NCBI GenBank assembly: GCA_964472565.1
Contig: CAYYNB010000109.1
Span: 1 to 20,269 of the forward strand
Length of the DNA stretch: 20,269 bases
DNA from: DATAMF01 sp964472565
Lineage (GTDB): Bacteria > Chloroflexota > Anaerolineae > Aggregatilineales > Aggregatilineaceae
Direction of reading: 5' to 3'
Shown here: positions 1-7,614 of the stretch, one piece after another
Layout: every line of letters starts with the position of its first letter
Position numbering within the stretch: the first letter of the stretch is position 1
Notes under the pieces: model-generated
The model's database searches: none
Told to the model about the DNA's origin: nothing
Seen by the model: the letters and a program-made list of their open reading frames with translations, nothing else
Made by a program: the position numbers and the translations under genes

Positions 1-70
1 GTTTTCGAATGGTTTTCCCCTCAAAATGGCAAAAAAGAGGGTCAAAGGGGGGGCGGGGGTCTGACAAAAA

Positions 71-95
71 AGGCAGCTTGTTTTATAGGCTGCCT
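71..95 (-). terminator. Intrinsic terminator of the MMPL exporter gene
   Basis: On the minus strand AGGCAGC and GCTGCCT pair across an 11-nt A/T-rich loop and are followed directly by a run of T (CCTTTTTTG). It lies about 30 bp after the exporter stop codon, so it should end the TetR-MMPL transcript. The remaining bases 1-70 hold no gene, only a G/C-run-rich spacer. Confidence 0.85.
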
Positions 96-125
96 GTCTG
101 AAAAATAAACCGAAATTTAACCGTC

Positions 126-2708
126 TTAATCGGCGGATTCAGCGGTTACGCGTCCGTCGCTGGTTTGCCGTGTTGGATGCGCTTTCGGAATCCCGCCCGG
201 CCACCACGTCCACCGCCCGAAGAATGTCGCCAGCGCTGGATCAAGCATCGTGCGTACCACAAATGTATCGATCAGCACGCCAATCGCGACCGCAAACCCG
301 ACTTCGGCCAGTCCGAGAATTTCGCCTGTTACCATCGCCGCGAACGTCCCCGCCAGGATCATGCCCGCCGACGTGATAATCGCGCCGGTTCGTGCCACCG
401 CGACATGCACGCCTTCCCGGATTCCATTTGACCCAACTTCTTCCTTGATCCGCCCAAACAGGAAAATACTGTAGTCCATGCCAAGCGCGACCAGAAAGAC
501 GAACATGAAGAACGGCACATACCATGTCAATCCTTCTACGTCATACAGCGTTTTGAAGAACAGGTTCGTTAGCCCTAATGTACAGGTGAAGCTGAGCAGC
601 ACCGTGCAAATCAGGTACAGCGGCGCAACTACGCTCCGCAGCATAACCAGCAGCACAATAAAAATACCCGCCAGCACAAACCCAATCGCCCGCAGCGTAT
701 CGCGGTCCATCGTATCGCGAATATCGGTGTTAATCGCTGGCCCTCCCGCCGCGACTGCATCACCGCCGCGTTTATACTTTTCCAGTATCTCGCGGATTTC
801 CCCAACCGTATCCATGCCTTCGTAGCTGGTTGGTCGTCCCGCAAGAATCACATCGAGCTTAAAGGCCGTCTCATCGTCGGTAACATACGTCTTTGCCAGT
901 TCCCCAAAGACGTTGTCTTCCGCACCTGATGCCGCAAACAACGTATTCAACACCGTTGGCATCAAATATGGCTCCGCAACCGCATCTTCGGCATCGGGAT
1001 CGAAGCGCACTTGCAAACCTCGTAATGACGTTTCCAGCGCCATCATCCCTTCTTCGCTTATCAACTGCATCGGGTTATTGATCAGGTTTTGCAGTACGAT
1101 CAGATTCGGATCATCAGCGATCACCGGGAAATTTTCAACCAGCAGGCTCAGATACCCCTTAAAGCCTTCCAATGCCGCCATCGCCTGCGCCAGTTCAAGG
1201 TCTTCGCCTGATCCCATGTTGCTTATGTTTTGGAGCATCAGTTCAAGCTGCTGATCGACGCGCAGCAGCCCTTCATAATCGCGCCCCTGTCCCAACGGCG
1301 AATTTAATCCGCGTACATCGGCCACGCCTTTGAGCGCAGAAAGTTCTTCGGTGAGATGGACGATGATGGGCGCAATCGTATCGGGATTGCGTTCGGTTAC
1401 GACAACCGTCATCGGCAGCGAAACCCCAGGGCCAAGCGTTTCAGCCAATAGATCATAGCCAACAACTGCATCTTTATCGTCCGGCAAATCAGCCAGCAGG
1501 TTATACGTCACCCGTTGGCCGAGTCCGTAAATCGAAAACGGCAGCATAACCGCCACAATGATTAGAATCGTGATTAGTGGCCGTGAACTTACCTGTTTCG
1601 AGGTAAGTTCATAGAATCGTCCGGTAGCGCGATGTTTGGCCTGTCCCGGCCAAAATGCATGATCCCCTAAGACCGCGAGCAGCGCCGGCGTAAAAGTCAG
1701 CCCGGCTAGCAGCGACAGCACTACGCCAACTGCCAATGCTGGACCGCTGGTGTTAAAAATGCCCATTTCGGCAAACGCCATCGCCATAAACCCGACGAAT
1801 ATCGTTCCAGCGCTGCTGGTAATGGTTTCCCCGACCAGATGTACGGTGCGCTGTGTAGCCGTTCCCACCTGGCGTTGTTCGGCCATTTCTTCACGGAAGC
1901 GGCTGATCAAAAACAGGCAGTAATCGGTGCCCGCGCCGTACATCACCACCACTATCATGACGTTCGCATAGGTAGTGATTGTCATCAGGTGCTCGCCCAT
2001 AAAAGCCACGATTCCGCGCACGATCAGATAGGCAATCGTCACCGCCATCAGCGGAATAAGTGGGCTGACGGGCGAGCGATACACCAGCAGCAGCATCAGA
2101 ATCACAAGGACGATAGTCACCCAAATCGTCCGATCTACACTGGTTTTTACCGATTTAGTGGTGTCGTTTACAATGGGAGCTTCGCCCGTTTGATAAGTTT
2201 TAATGGCGGCTGGACGATGCTCTTTTAGCCACTCATCAATGGCCTCAATCGTTTCTGCCGTTTCAGGTTCAGGATTGCTCGTAGACAGGCTGACTCGTAG
2301 CATGGCAACTTGACGCTGATCATCGATCATCAGCGCAGCAGCCGCAGTCGATGTCGTCGGGGAAACCACCTTTTCGATATTATTAGGTGCATCCTCGCTG
2401 GTTAGCCATTCCGTGAGCCGACTCAGAAAACGCTGTACATCCTCATTATCAATGCCATTTTCTGCCTGACGAGCATCGATAATGATCAACGTGCTGCCGA
2501 TGGAATAACTATCCGGAAAGGCGGTTTTATAGACCTCAGCCGCGTGCAGAAACGGTGCATCATCCGGTAAAAAATCTGCCTGATCCGAACTCGCCACCTC
2601 GTCAATATTCGGCGCAATCAAGGTCATGATGGCCGCTGCCGCCACCCAGGCAATAATGATCGGGAATCGATAGCGTGTAGCAAAACGTCCAAGACGCTCA
2701 AAAAACAT
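126..2708 (-). CDS. MMPL/RND-family membrane exporter
   Basis: An 860-residue inner-membrane transporter of the MMPL branch of the RND superfamily, a group that exports lipids or hydrophobic compounds using the proton gradient. The layout is typical of the family: one N-terminal membrane helix (about 14-34), a large extracytoplasmic loop (35-190), five helices, then a second loop and a second membrane bundle. The two proton-relay segments are visible as GAGTDY (258-263) and GMDY (743-746), each followed by a helix and an acidic R-x-x-E-E end. The ATG at 2708 follows AAGGT repeats that can serve as a ribosome-binding site. The TetR gene lies only 18 bp upstream, so the two are probably co-transcribed and the regulator probably controls this pump. 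The substrate cannot be read from the sequence; a lipid or a toxic hydrophobic compound is an inference. The family call is firm. Confidence 0.93.
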   Translation of the reverse strand: MFFERLGRFATRYRFPIIIAWVAAAAIMTLIAPNIDEVASSDQADFLPDDAPFLHAAEVYKTAFPDSYSIGSTLIIIDARQAENGIDNEDVQRFLSRLTEWLTSEDAPNNIEKVVSPTTSTAAAALMIDDQRQVAMLRVSLSTSNPEPETAETIEAIDEWLKEHRPAAIKTYQTGEAPIVNDTTKSVKTSVDRTIWVTIVLVILMLLLVYRSPVSPLIPLMAVTIAYLIVRGIVAFMGEHLMTITTYANVMIVVVMYGAGTDYCLFLISRFREEMAEQRQVGTATQRTVHLVGETITSSAGTIFVGFMAMAFAEMGIFNTSGPALAVGVVLSLLAGLTFTPALLAVLGDHAFWPGQAKHRATGRFYELTSKQVSSRPLITILIIVAVMLPFSIYGLGQRVTYNLLADLPDDKDAVVGYDLLAETLGPGVSLPMTVVVTERNPDTIAPIIVHLTEELSALKGVADVRGLNSPLGQGRDYEGLLRVDQQLELMLQNISNMGSGEDLELAQAMAALEGFKGYLSLLVENFPVIADDPNLIVLQNLINNPMQLISEEGMMALETSLRGLQVRFDPDAEDAVAEPYLMPTVLNTLFAASGAEDNVFGELAKTYVTDDETAFKLDVILAGRPTSYEGMDTVGEIREILEKYKRGGDAVAAGGPAINTDIRDTMDRDTLRAIGFVLAGIFIVLLVMLRSVVAPLYLICTVLLSFTCTLGLTNLFFKTLYDVEGLTWYVPFFMFVFLVALGMDYSIFLFGRIKEEVGSNGIREGVHVAVARTGAIITSAGMILAGTFAAMVTGEILGLAEVGFAVAIGVLIDTFVVRTMLDPALATFFGRWTWWPGGIPKAHPTRQTSDGRVTAESAD

Positions 2709-2726
2709 AGATGACCTTACCTTACC

Positions 2727-3329
2727 TTATCCATCTAATGGGCCAAGCCCGTGTTTCAGAATTTCATACATCATGTCTGCAACTTGTTCCGCAGAATAAC
2801 CCGTATCTTTTTCCAGCCACCACCCCAGCAACTGGATCAACACCCCAGCAATAAACTGTGCTTTGACATCCAGCGGATAATTCCCCCGCTCTGCTGCACC
2901 AAATTCTTGTAGAAAGCGCGTTGTAATTTCGGCTGTATACTGCCGCCCAAACTGGTTGAGTTCCGCCGATGCTTCACCACCCACCATGATGAGCAGCAGG
3001 TTTCGATTGGCTTCAGCCCACCGGAAGATTTTACGGTGACTGTTGCGCGCCCACTCCGGGCGTGAAGGGGCTTGCAGTCCACTGCTGAAAATTTCATCTA
3101 CCAGAGCATCGAAGCCTTGCAGCATGAGTTCGCGGACACATGTTTCTTTGTTGGAGAAATGTTGGTAGAAGGTCGCCTTACTCACATTGGCGCGCTCAGT
3201 GATGTCGAGAATCTCAACATGCTGATACCCTTCTTCTGCGATCAGTTCACGTGCGGCGTTCAGCAAATTCTGGCGGGTCGATGCTTTGCGCTGTTCATGT
3301 CGGTTAATGAGCGGTATTTTCGAAACCAT
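2727..3329 (-). CDS. TetR/AcrR-family transcriptional regulator
   Basis: A 200-residue one-component repressor. The N-terminal TetR helix-turn-helix is clear at about residues 18-62, with the recognition part VSKATFYQHFSNKE typical of the family. The rest is a helical ligand-binding and dimer domain with no identifiable ligand. The gene sits 18 bp upstream of the MMPL exporter on the same strand and diverges from an SDR gene. The usual arrangement is a repressor acting on its own operon and being relieved by a pump substrate, which is inferred here. A strong promoter (3385-3412) and an inverted repeat (3358-3373) lie just upstream. The ATG at 3329 has a modest GAGAAG ribosome site. Length matches the family norm of 190-220 residues. 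Confidence 0.93.
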   Translation of the reverse strand: MVSKIPLINRHEQRKASTRQNLLNAARELIAEEGYQHVEILDITERANVSKATFYQHFSNKETCVRELMLQGFDALVDEIFSSGLQAPSRPEWARNSHRKIFRWAEANRNLLLIMVGGEASAELNQFGRQYTAEITTRFLQEFGAAERGNYPLDVKAQFIAGVLIQLLGWWLEKDTGYSAEQVADMMYEILKHGLGPLDG

Positions 3330-3357
3330 TTAACTTCTCGTCGAATCTTTGACGTTC

Positions 3358-3373
3358 CGTATAAGACCATACG
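3358..3373. promoter_or_regulatory. Candidate operator, inverted repeat CGTAT-N6-ATACG
   Basis: Five-base arms CGTAT and ATACG are separated by six bases. The site lies between the TetR start codon and its predicted promoter, in the region expected to be the first transcribed bases, where a bound repressor would block the TetR-MMPL operon. TetR proteins usually bind imperfect palindromes of 15-20 bp, and this one is 16 bp. The arms are short, so chance is possible. Confidence 0.35.
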
Positions 3374-3384
3374 TCGCGTCCACC

Positions 3385-3412
3385 ATTTTAAGTGCATTTA
3401 TGCCGCTGTCAA
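3385..3412 (-). promoter_or_regulatory. Promoter of the TetR-MMPL operon
   Basis: On the minus strand a consensus -35 TTGACA (3412-3407) is followed after 16 bp by TAAAAT (3390-3385), one base from the -10 consensus. The expected start of transcription is about 3378, roughly 50 bases before the TetR ATG. Confidence 0.7.
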
Positions 3413-3420
3413 GCCAACAA

Positions 3421-3449
3421 TTGACCACTGTCCTGGGTATCGTTAGAAT
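3421..3449 (+). promoter_or_regulatory. Promoter of the SDR gene
   Basis: TTGACC (3421-3426) and TAGAAT (3444-3449) are spaced by the ideal 17 bp on the plus strand. The expected start of transcription is about 3456. This position matters for start choice: the in-frame ATGs at 3349 and 3448 fall upstream of or inside the -10 box, so the coding start should be the ATG at 3487. Confidence 0.7.
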
Positions 3450-3486
3450 GAACCCGTGCGCGGGCCGGACCGATTTGGCGGTGAGC

Positions 3487-4293
3487 ATGGCAAGACGGAA
3501 CTGGAATAAAGTATTCGTCACGGGTGGGACAAGTTTTATAGGCCTACGCGTCGTGGCGGCGTTGGTTGATGCTGGTGCCGATGTCACGGTGTTGGTCCTG
3601 CCCGATAACGAGGAAAAACTTGGCCCTTTGCGTCGGCATGTACGGCTTGTGTCGGGCGATGTGTGGAATCCCGCCAGTCTGAAAGGTCGCGCGCGTGGAC
3701 AGGGTGCGGTGATTCACTTAGTGGGCAGCATTCGCGCCCAACCCGAACGCGGCCTCACTTTCCAACAGCTTAATTTAGTGTCGGCGCGAAATACGATTGG
3801 TATGTCTGTGAGTGATGGTGTGCCCTACTTCGTATTGCTCAGCGCCAATTCAAATCCGGCAGGTGTTTCGCGCGACTATCTACGGAGCAAGCGCGAAGCC
3901 GAAGAATATCTGCGCAACAGCGGCCTGCATTGGTCTATCGTGCGTGCGCCGCTGCTTTATGACCGGACACAACGCGGAAGTTTGTTGTTTCGCATAATGT
4001 CAGGCATCGGGTCTTTCCCCTTCATACGAGTTTTGACTGGGCGTCGTGCGCCGCTGCCAGTTGAAGTCGCGGGACGTGGTTTGGCGCAGATTGCCTTGCA
4101 GCAAGAGATTCCACGCAGCCAGTACTACTTCGCCAAGGATTTACGTCGTTGGGGTCGGATACAACATGGACGAACCCCAGATATTCACCCTCCTAAACTG
4201 CGCCGTTCGCACCGCGAATCGACACATGATCTGCATGAAGATGCGCCGTTTGGTTGGTTACCTGGTGAAACGCGACAGGATAAAGACGAATAA
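3487..4293 (+). CDS. NAD(P)H-binding SDR-family protein (atypical/NDUFA9-like)
   Basis: A 268-residue single-domain Rossmann protein related to the atypical short-chain dehydrogenases (NmrA/NDUFA9-like group). The nucleotide-binding turn is VTGGTSFIG near residue 11, in which the second glycine of the usual GGTGFIG is serine. A later segment, SKREAEEYLRNSGLHWSIVR, is the characteristic conserved helix and strand of this group. Residues after about 220 are hydrophilic and not clearly conserved. The start at 3487 was chosen because the predicted promoter occupies 3421-3449 and a GGTGAG ribosome site precedes this ATG. It is the only plus-strand gene and diverges from the TetR-MMPL operon, so the same regulator may act on it. 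It ends 4 bp before a strong hairpin terminator. Substrate and reaction are unknown; such proteins may be enzymes or redox/assembly factors. Confidence 0.85.
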   Translation: MARRNWNKVFVTGGTSFIGLRVVAALVDAGADVTVLVLPDNEEKLGPLRRHVRLVSGDVWNPASLKGRARGQGAVIHLVGSIRAQPERGLTFQQLNLVSARNTIGMSVSDGVPYFVLLSANSNPAGVSRDYLRSKREAEEYLRNSGLHWSIVRAPLLYDRTQRGSLLFRIMSGIGSFPFIRVLTGRRAPLPVEVAGRGLAQIALQQEIPRSQYYFAKDLRRWGRIQHGRTPDIHPPKLRRSHRESTHDLHEDAPFGWLPGETRQDKDE

Positions 4294-4296
4294 CCG

Positions 4297-4334
4297 TTTT
4301 CGGGGAGAATTTTCTCCTTAATTCTCCCCGAAAA
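4297..4334. terminator. Bidirectional intrinsic terminator
   Basis: Arms TTTTCGGGGAGAATT and its exact complement (15 bp) flank an 8-nt loop. A-rich and T-rich ends on both sides give a U-tract in either direction. It sits between the convergent SDR gene (stop at 4293) and the L,D-transpeptidase gene (stop at 4351), and can end both. Confidence 0.88.
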
Positions 4335-4350
4335 TTGCGCCAGCCCTCAA

Positions 4351-6291
4351 CTACAAATTGAAGAATGAGTCAGGCGCGTCGATGGCTTTCTCTTCGATCA
4401 CACGCAGCAGTTCGCTCCAATTCATGCCCAACTGCCTCATACTCTGGAACGGCGTATAAGAATATACATCGCGGGAAGGATTGTCTAACGCGAGTATTCG
4501 CACCGGTTCAGGCAAGGTGTTCATATACACCAGATTCTGTCCTGGACCTTGAAAACCACCTGCCCAACGAAACAGAAATTCGTCAGGCCGCATCATTCGA
4601 TCCAGATATGGCATGGGGATTTCCCAATCGGGAACATTAATGCACCCGTGCGTAAATCGTCGCAAGAGCGCGCTCTGTTTGACTGTGCTGCTCCAGAGAT
4701 GCCAGGGTGAACCGTGTAAAGCAAAGCCGTTGCTGTCAAGATAATCATTGCCATGTAAAAAGGTAGTGAACGGAACGCCCGGATAATTGGGCATGTTCCG
4801 CGCTACATAGGCCCGCTGCAATGCGGAAATCTCGCGCGGTGTATTCTCAGTATTGATAATCACAGGGGTGCGCAATACAGGCGTTCCGCCTTCAAACGCA
4901 ATCAGATCGCGTTTGTAGATGTCGAGAATAATGAATTTGCTGGTGCCCTCAGACACGCCAGTTACATTCCCCAGTGGTTCACCGATAGTTCGCCCTACAA
5001 TCTGTAGCTTAGCCAGTTGGATATAGACAGGCCAACTAAAAGCATCGTCCCACTTATCATCGGGAACGATTTGTCCCCATTCTTCATCCACTGGGATAAA
5101 ACGAACCAATGCGCCGTACATTAGATACGTTGTCCCAAACAAAGAGGTAGGTCGGATGGGATTATTGATTTGTGGCGCATCTTCACGGGGTTCGGTGTAG
5201 AGCGATATACCTGTTTCACGGACAAAACCGTAGTTGTATCCATCATCATACAGCTCGGCGGATGGCTTAGTGTTGCGGTTAAAGTCATTCGGATGCAGAT
5301 AGCGCTGATGCATACGCATCGCTTCAGCAACATCGCCGAGAACTTTCATGACAGCCGGATCGCCTTCCGTTGCTGACATGAACGAAATCAAGTATGCGCC
5401 TGTATCCGGCATGAGCCAGACGCCAGCGTCGTTGCGCACATAAGTGCCAATATCCACCGGGCGCAGCATGCCTTCTTTGCTGTAGTGATCGGTGTAGGCG
5501 ATGGCTGATTCTAAGGGAGAGATAAATTCCTGAAGCGAGATAGAAAGCAGACTGCGGCTCGCCTGGATCGCAGCCCGGAAGTGTTCATCGGTTGCCCACC
5601 GACTGTGATGTTCGCCTTGTGCCAGGAACCGGAAAATCTGTGCTATTTCGGCTGCTGTTGTAAAGTTTATTGCTTGATCCATGATTGGGCCATCTCCCGA
5701 CAGATGAGCCGGATCGAAGCGATTATCACTATACCCATTGGTGGGTGTGTAGAACTCTTCAAAGGTCCAACGATAGAGGCCGTATTTCAAACCCAACCAA
5801 TCTGGATCGATCAGAAAATCGTTGAAAGCAATAATAGGGTTGATTTTGCCCATCCGTTTCGCGACATCAGCTATCACAGACCCCGTTTTGCCGTTATTAC
5901 TGTACACCGCCGTGCTGTATAGATTTGATCCATCTTCATCGTCCCATTCGTCGCGGGGTGTAAAGAGATAGTAGTAAAGGATAACCGCTGCTTTAAACGA
6001 ACTCGCCATGGGATAAAGCCGGTCATCCTGAATTTGGATGGCGTATTCTTCCTCCTGATTGCCGTTGAGATACGCGAAATAGAGGCCCATCTCCCGATCT
6101 CGGAAGCTCTCCTCTAACGAGCTTCGCATTTCACGCACAATTCGGGGTTCGTCCCCACTGGTTCGTGGTCCAAGCGCCCAACTCAGGCCGGGATGAAATG
6201 GAGTGGCAGCAGCAAGTGCCGAATAGGACATCATTTTTATGGCTTGGCGGCGGGTGAATATTGAGGTACGTGAGGAACGACAAGATGCCAT
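4351..6291 (-). CDS. Tat-exported serine hydrolase-L,D-transpeptidase fusion
   Basis: A 646-residue exported cell-wall enzyme. The start is the ATG at 6291, because an ideal ribosome site AGAAGGAGT (6301-6309) stands 9-10 bases before it; an in-frame GTG at 6354 has none. The N-terminus carries a twin-arginine motif TRRQAIK followed by a short hydrophobic stretch. Residues about 60-325 resemble a class A beta-lactamase-like serine hydrolase, with SSFK (Ser97/Lys100), YSNN (SxN motif, about 131-133) and a KEG in place of KTG near 272. A middle part (about 360-430) looks SH3-like. The C-terminal YkuD domain has HGSPWHLW and the catalytic HGCINVP (Cys550). L,D-transpeptidases make 3-3 peptidoglycan cross-links or attach proteins to the wall; whether the front domain still cuts a substrate or only binds peptidoglycan is open. 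No promoter was recognised upstream, and a terminator isolates it from pdxT. Confidence 0.88.
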   Translation of the reverse strand: MASCRSSRTSIFTRRQAIKMMSYSALAAATPFHPGLSWALGPRTSGDEPRIVREMRSSLEESFRDREMGLYFAYLNGNQEEEYAIQIQDDRLYPMASSFKAAVILYYYLFTPRDEWDDEDGSNLYSTAVYSNNGKTGSVIADVAKRMGKINPIIAFNDFLIDPDWLGLKYGLYRWTFEEFYTPTNGYSDNRFDPAHLSGDGPIMDQAINFTTAAEIAQIFRFLAQGEHHSRWATDEHFRAAIQASRSLLSISLQEFISPLESAIAYTDHYSKEGMLRPVDIGTYVRNDAGVWLMPDTGAYLISFMSATEGDPAVMKVLGDVAEAMRMHQRYLHPNDFNRNTKPSAELYDDGYNYGFVRETGISLYTEPREDAPQINNPIRPTSLFGTTYLMYGALVRFIPVDEEWGQIVPDDKWDDAFSWPVYIQLAKLQIVGRTIGEPLGNVTGVSEGTSKFIILDIYKRDLIAFEGGTPVLRTPVIINTENTPREISALQRAYVARNMPNYPGVPFTTFLHGNDYLDSNGFALHGSPWHLWSSTVKQSALLRRFTHGCINVPDWEIPMPYLDRMMRPDEFLFRWAGGFQGPGQNLVYMNTLPEPVRILALDNPSRDVYSYTPFQSMRQLGMNWSELLRVIEEKAIDAPDSFFNL

Positions 6292-6402
6292 TGATGCGTG
6301 ACTCCTTCTGTAATGTACTGGATACGTTCCATGTCGTTTTCCCCCTGACCTCACCTTGTACTAAAGAACCTCTAAGAATTCGACGAGTCTAACGGGGGAT
6401 TT

Positions 6403-6432
6403 AAAAGAACATGCTCGGTTGCATGCTCTTTT
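6403..6432 (-). terminator. Intrinsic terminator downstream of pdxT
   Basis: Twelve-base arms AAAAGAGCATGC and GCATGTTCTTTT (minus strand) close a 6-nt loop. The single imperfect position is a G:U wobble in minus-strand RNA but an A-C mismatch in plus-strand RNA, so the structure fits minus-strand transcription. It lies 40 bp beyond the pdxT stop codon. Confidence 0.75.
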
Positions 6433-6471
6433 AGTATAAGACCAGTTTTGGATGAATAGGGGAAACGACGC

Positions 6472-7062
6472 TCAGCCGCCGATTGATAATTGGGCTACCG
6501 TTTCCAGGAAATACCGATGGAAACGGTTATCGGGAGTCAGTTCGGGGTGGAACGCTGTTCCCAGCCATTTTCCTTGTTGTACAGCGACCATCGCGCCCTC
6601 ATCCAAACTCGCCAGCACCTTAACACCACGTTCTTTATTCACGGCGGTTACAACGGGAGCGCGAATAAAGACGGCGTGGAAAGGAACTTCACCGAGTTCT
6701 TTCACCTGCAAATCGGTTTCAAAGCTGTCAACCTGGCGGCCAAATGCATTACGGTTGACCTGAATATCCATCACGCCAATCAAGGGCTGTGCGCGGCCAA
6801 TATCTTTCGCTAAGAATATCAACCCGGCGCATGTGCCCCAGACCGGTTTTTCATGGGCGAATGTGCGCAGCGGTTCCAGCAAGCCATACTCAACGGCCAG
6901 CTTGCCGATGGTTGTACTTTCGCCGCCCGGAATAATTAACGCATCCAGATCGTTGAGTTGTTCAGGCAGCCGCACTTCAACGGCATTAACTCCAAGCCCG
7001 TTCAGCGTTTTCTCGTGTTCAATAAAAGCGCCTTGCAGCGCCAAGACTCCGACGTTTGCCAT
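6472..7062 (-). CDS. pdxT: Pyridoxal 5'-phosphate synthase glutaminase subunit PdxT
   Basis: A 196-residue class I glutamine amidotransferase that releases ammonia from glutamine and passes it to PdxS in the DXP-independent pathway to pyridoxal 5'-phosphate. The N-terminus VGVLALQGAFIEH is the family signature. GGEST lies at 47-51, the nucleophile Cys78 is in GTCAG, and the remaining triad residues are His172 and Glu174 in FHPE. Length matches the usual 185-200. A good AGGAA ribosome site stands 7 bases before the ATG. Unlike the common adjacent pdxS-pdxT pair, this gene is separated from pdxS by a DUF2917 gene and two terminators, so it probably has its own promoter in 7063-7210, although no convincing -35/-10 pair was found there. 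Confidence 0.97.
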   Translation of the reverse strand: MANVGVLALQGAFIEHEKTLNGLGVNAVEVRLPEQLNDLDALIIPGGESTTIGKLAVEYGLLEPLRTFAHEKPVWGTCAGLIFLAKDIGRAQPLIGVMDIQVNRNAFGRQVDSFETDLQVKELGEVPFHAVFIRAPVVTAVNKERGVKVLASLDEGAMVAVQQGKWLGTAFHPELTPDNRFHRYFLETVAQLSIGG

Positions 7063-7187
7063 ATGATTTGTTCCTATACTACTGGATCTGCTTCCAATTT
7101 ACTGGTGTGTGGTGCAAGCAACAAGTCCGTCTGGACCTGTTTGGTTCCATGATCTTATTGGATTGGCGCAAAAATTGGTTGGCTGTT

Positions 7188-7205
7188 TTGCACGAATTGC
7201 ACGAA
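7188..7205. repeat. Tandem 9-bp repeat in the pdxT upstream region
   Basis: TTGCACGAA occurs twice head to tail without a gap. It lies between the terminator of the DUF2917 gene and pdxT, about 125 bp before the pdxT start, where regulatory sites for pdxT would be expected. A role is unproven. Confidence 0.5.
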
Positions 7206-7214
7206 GTAATATAA

Positions 7215-7239
7215 AAGCTGGGCTTGTTCGGCCCAGCTT
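7215..7239 (-). terminator. Intrinsic terminator of the DUF2917 gene
   Basis: Minus-strand AAGCTGGGC and GCCCAGCTT form a 9-bp perfect stem with a 7-nt loop, followed by TTATATT. It begins 11 bp after the stop codon of the small gene at 7250-7510 and should separate it from pdxT. Confidence 0.82.
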
Positions 7240-7249
7240 ATTGAGGGAA

Positions 7250-7510
7250 CTATTCCACCACATAAAACAAGTGACCAGTACCCAGATTAGAGAGCACAGC
7301 TTTGGCGCTGTTGGCGGGGAGCCGTACTTCATCGCCACTTTCCAGAATACGATCCTGATGGTTGAAGGTGAGCCACGCTTGTCCGGAAATAATGCGGACC
7401 ACTTGACCACCACATGACAGCCGATGAGTACTGTTTCGGCTCAACTGGAATACCTGAGAGGCATAGGAAGGATAAGAAATGCGGTCTCGTGCAAAATTGA
7501 GTGTAACCAT
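7250..7510 (-). CDS. Small DUF2917 (cupin-like) protein
   Basis: An 86-residue soluble protein. The pattern LSCGGQVVRIISGQAWLT (31-48), then a turn, then ESGDEVRLP (57-65) matches the small beta-rich DUF2917 family, whose members look like a shortened cupin barrel and have no established function. It lacks the metal-binding histidine cluster of true cupins, so an enzyme role is not supported. GGAG stands 9 bases before the ATG, and a consensus TATAAT lies upstream. Terminators on both sides make it a one-gene unit between pdxS and pdxT. Its place suggests, but does not show, a link to vitamin B6. Real coding status is supported by the family match, ribosome site, promoter element and terminator. 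Confidence 0.8.
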   Translation of the reverse strand: MVTLNFARDRISYPSYASQVFQLSRNSTHRLSCGGQVVRIISGQAWLTFNHQDRILESGDEVRLPANSAKAVLSNLGTGHLFYVVE

Positions 7511-7536
7511 ACCTATACTCCATGTTGCTCATTAAA

Positions 7537-7542
7537 ATTATA
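7537..7542 (-). promoter_or_regulatory. -10 box of the DUF2917 gene
   Basis: A perfect TATAAT on the minus strand, 26 bases before the ATG at 7510. No good -35 was found at 16-18 bp, so the promoter may be weak or helped by an activator. Its position after the pdxS terminator supports an independent transcript. Confidence 0.5.
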
Positions 7543-7579
7543 GTCGCAAATTTAAGCAATAATGGGTTTGCTTAAATAA

Positions 7580-7608
7580 AACCGGTGAAGATATTTGCTC
7601 CACCGGTT
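7580..7608 (-). terminator. Intrinsic terminator of the MocR-msrB-hydrolase-pdxS operon
   Basis: AACCGGTG and CACCGGTT pair across a 13-nt loop on the minus strand and are followed by TTATTT. It begins 6 bp after the pdxS stop codon and closes the apparent four-gene transcript. Confidence 0.82.
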
Positions 7609-7614
7609 AAAATC

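Noticed and set aside
4046..4321. A possible frameshift near 4137 in the SDR gene, since an overlapping plus frame stays open with G/C-rich third positions.
   Set aside because: The original frame is also open, ends 4 bp before the terminator and gives a sensible hydrophilic tail (EDAPFGWLPGE). The other frame is rich in Cys and Met and stops inside the hairpin. A homologue alignment could reverse this.
6292..6354. Extension of the L,D-transpeptidase to an upstream GTG.
   Set aside because: The extra 21 residues are basic and would stand before the Tat signal; the strong ribosome site belongs to the ATG at 6291.
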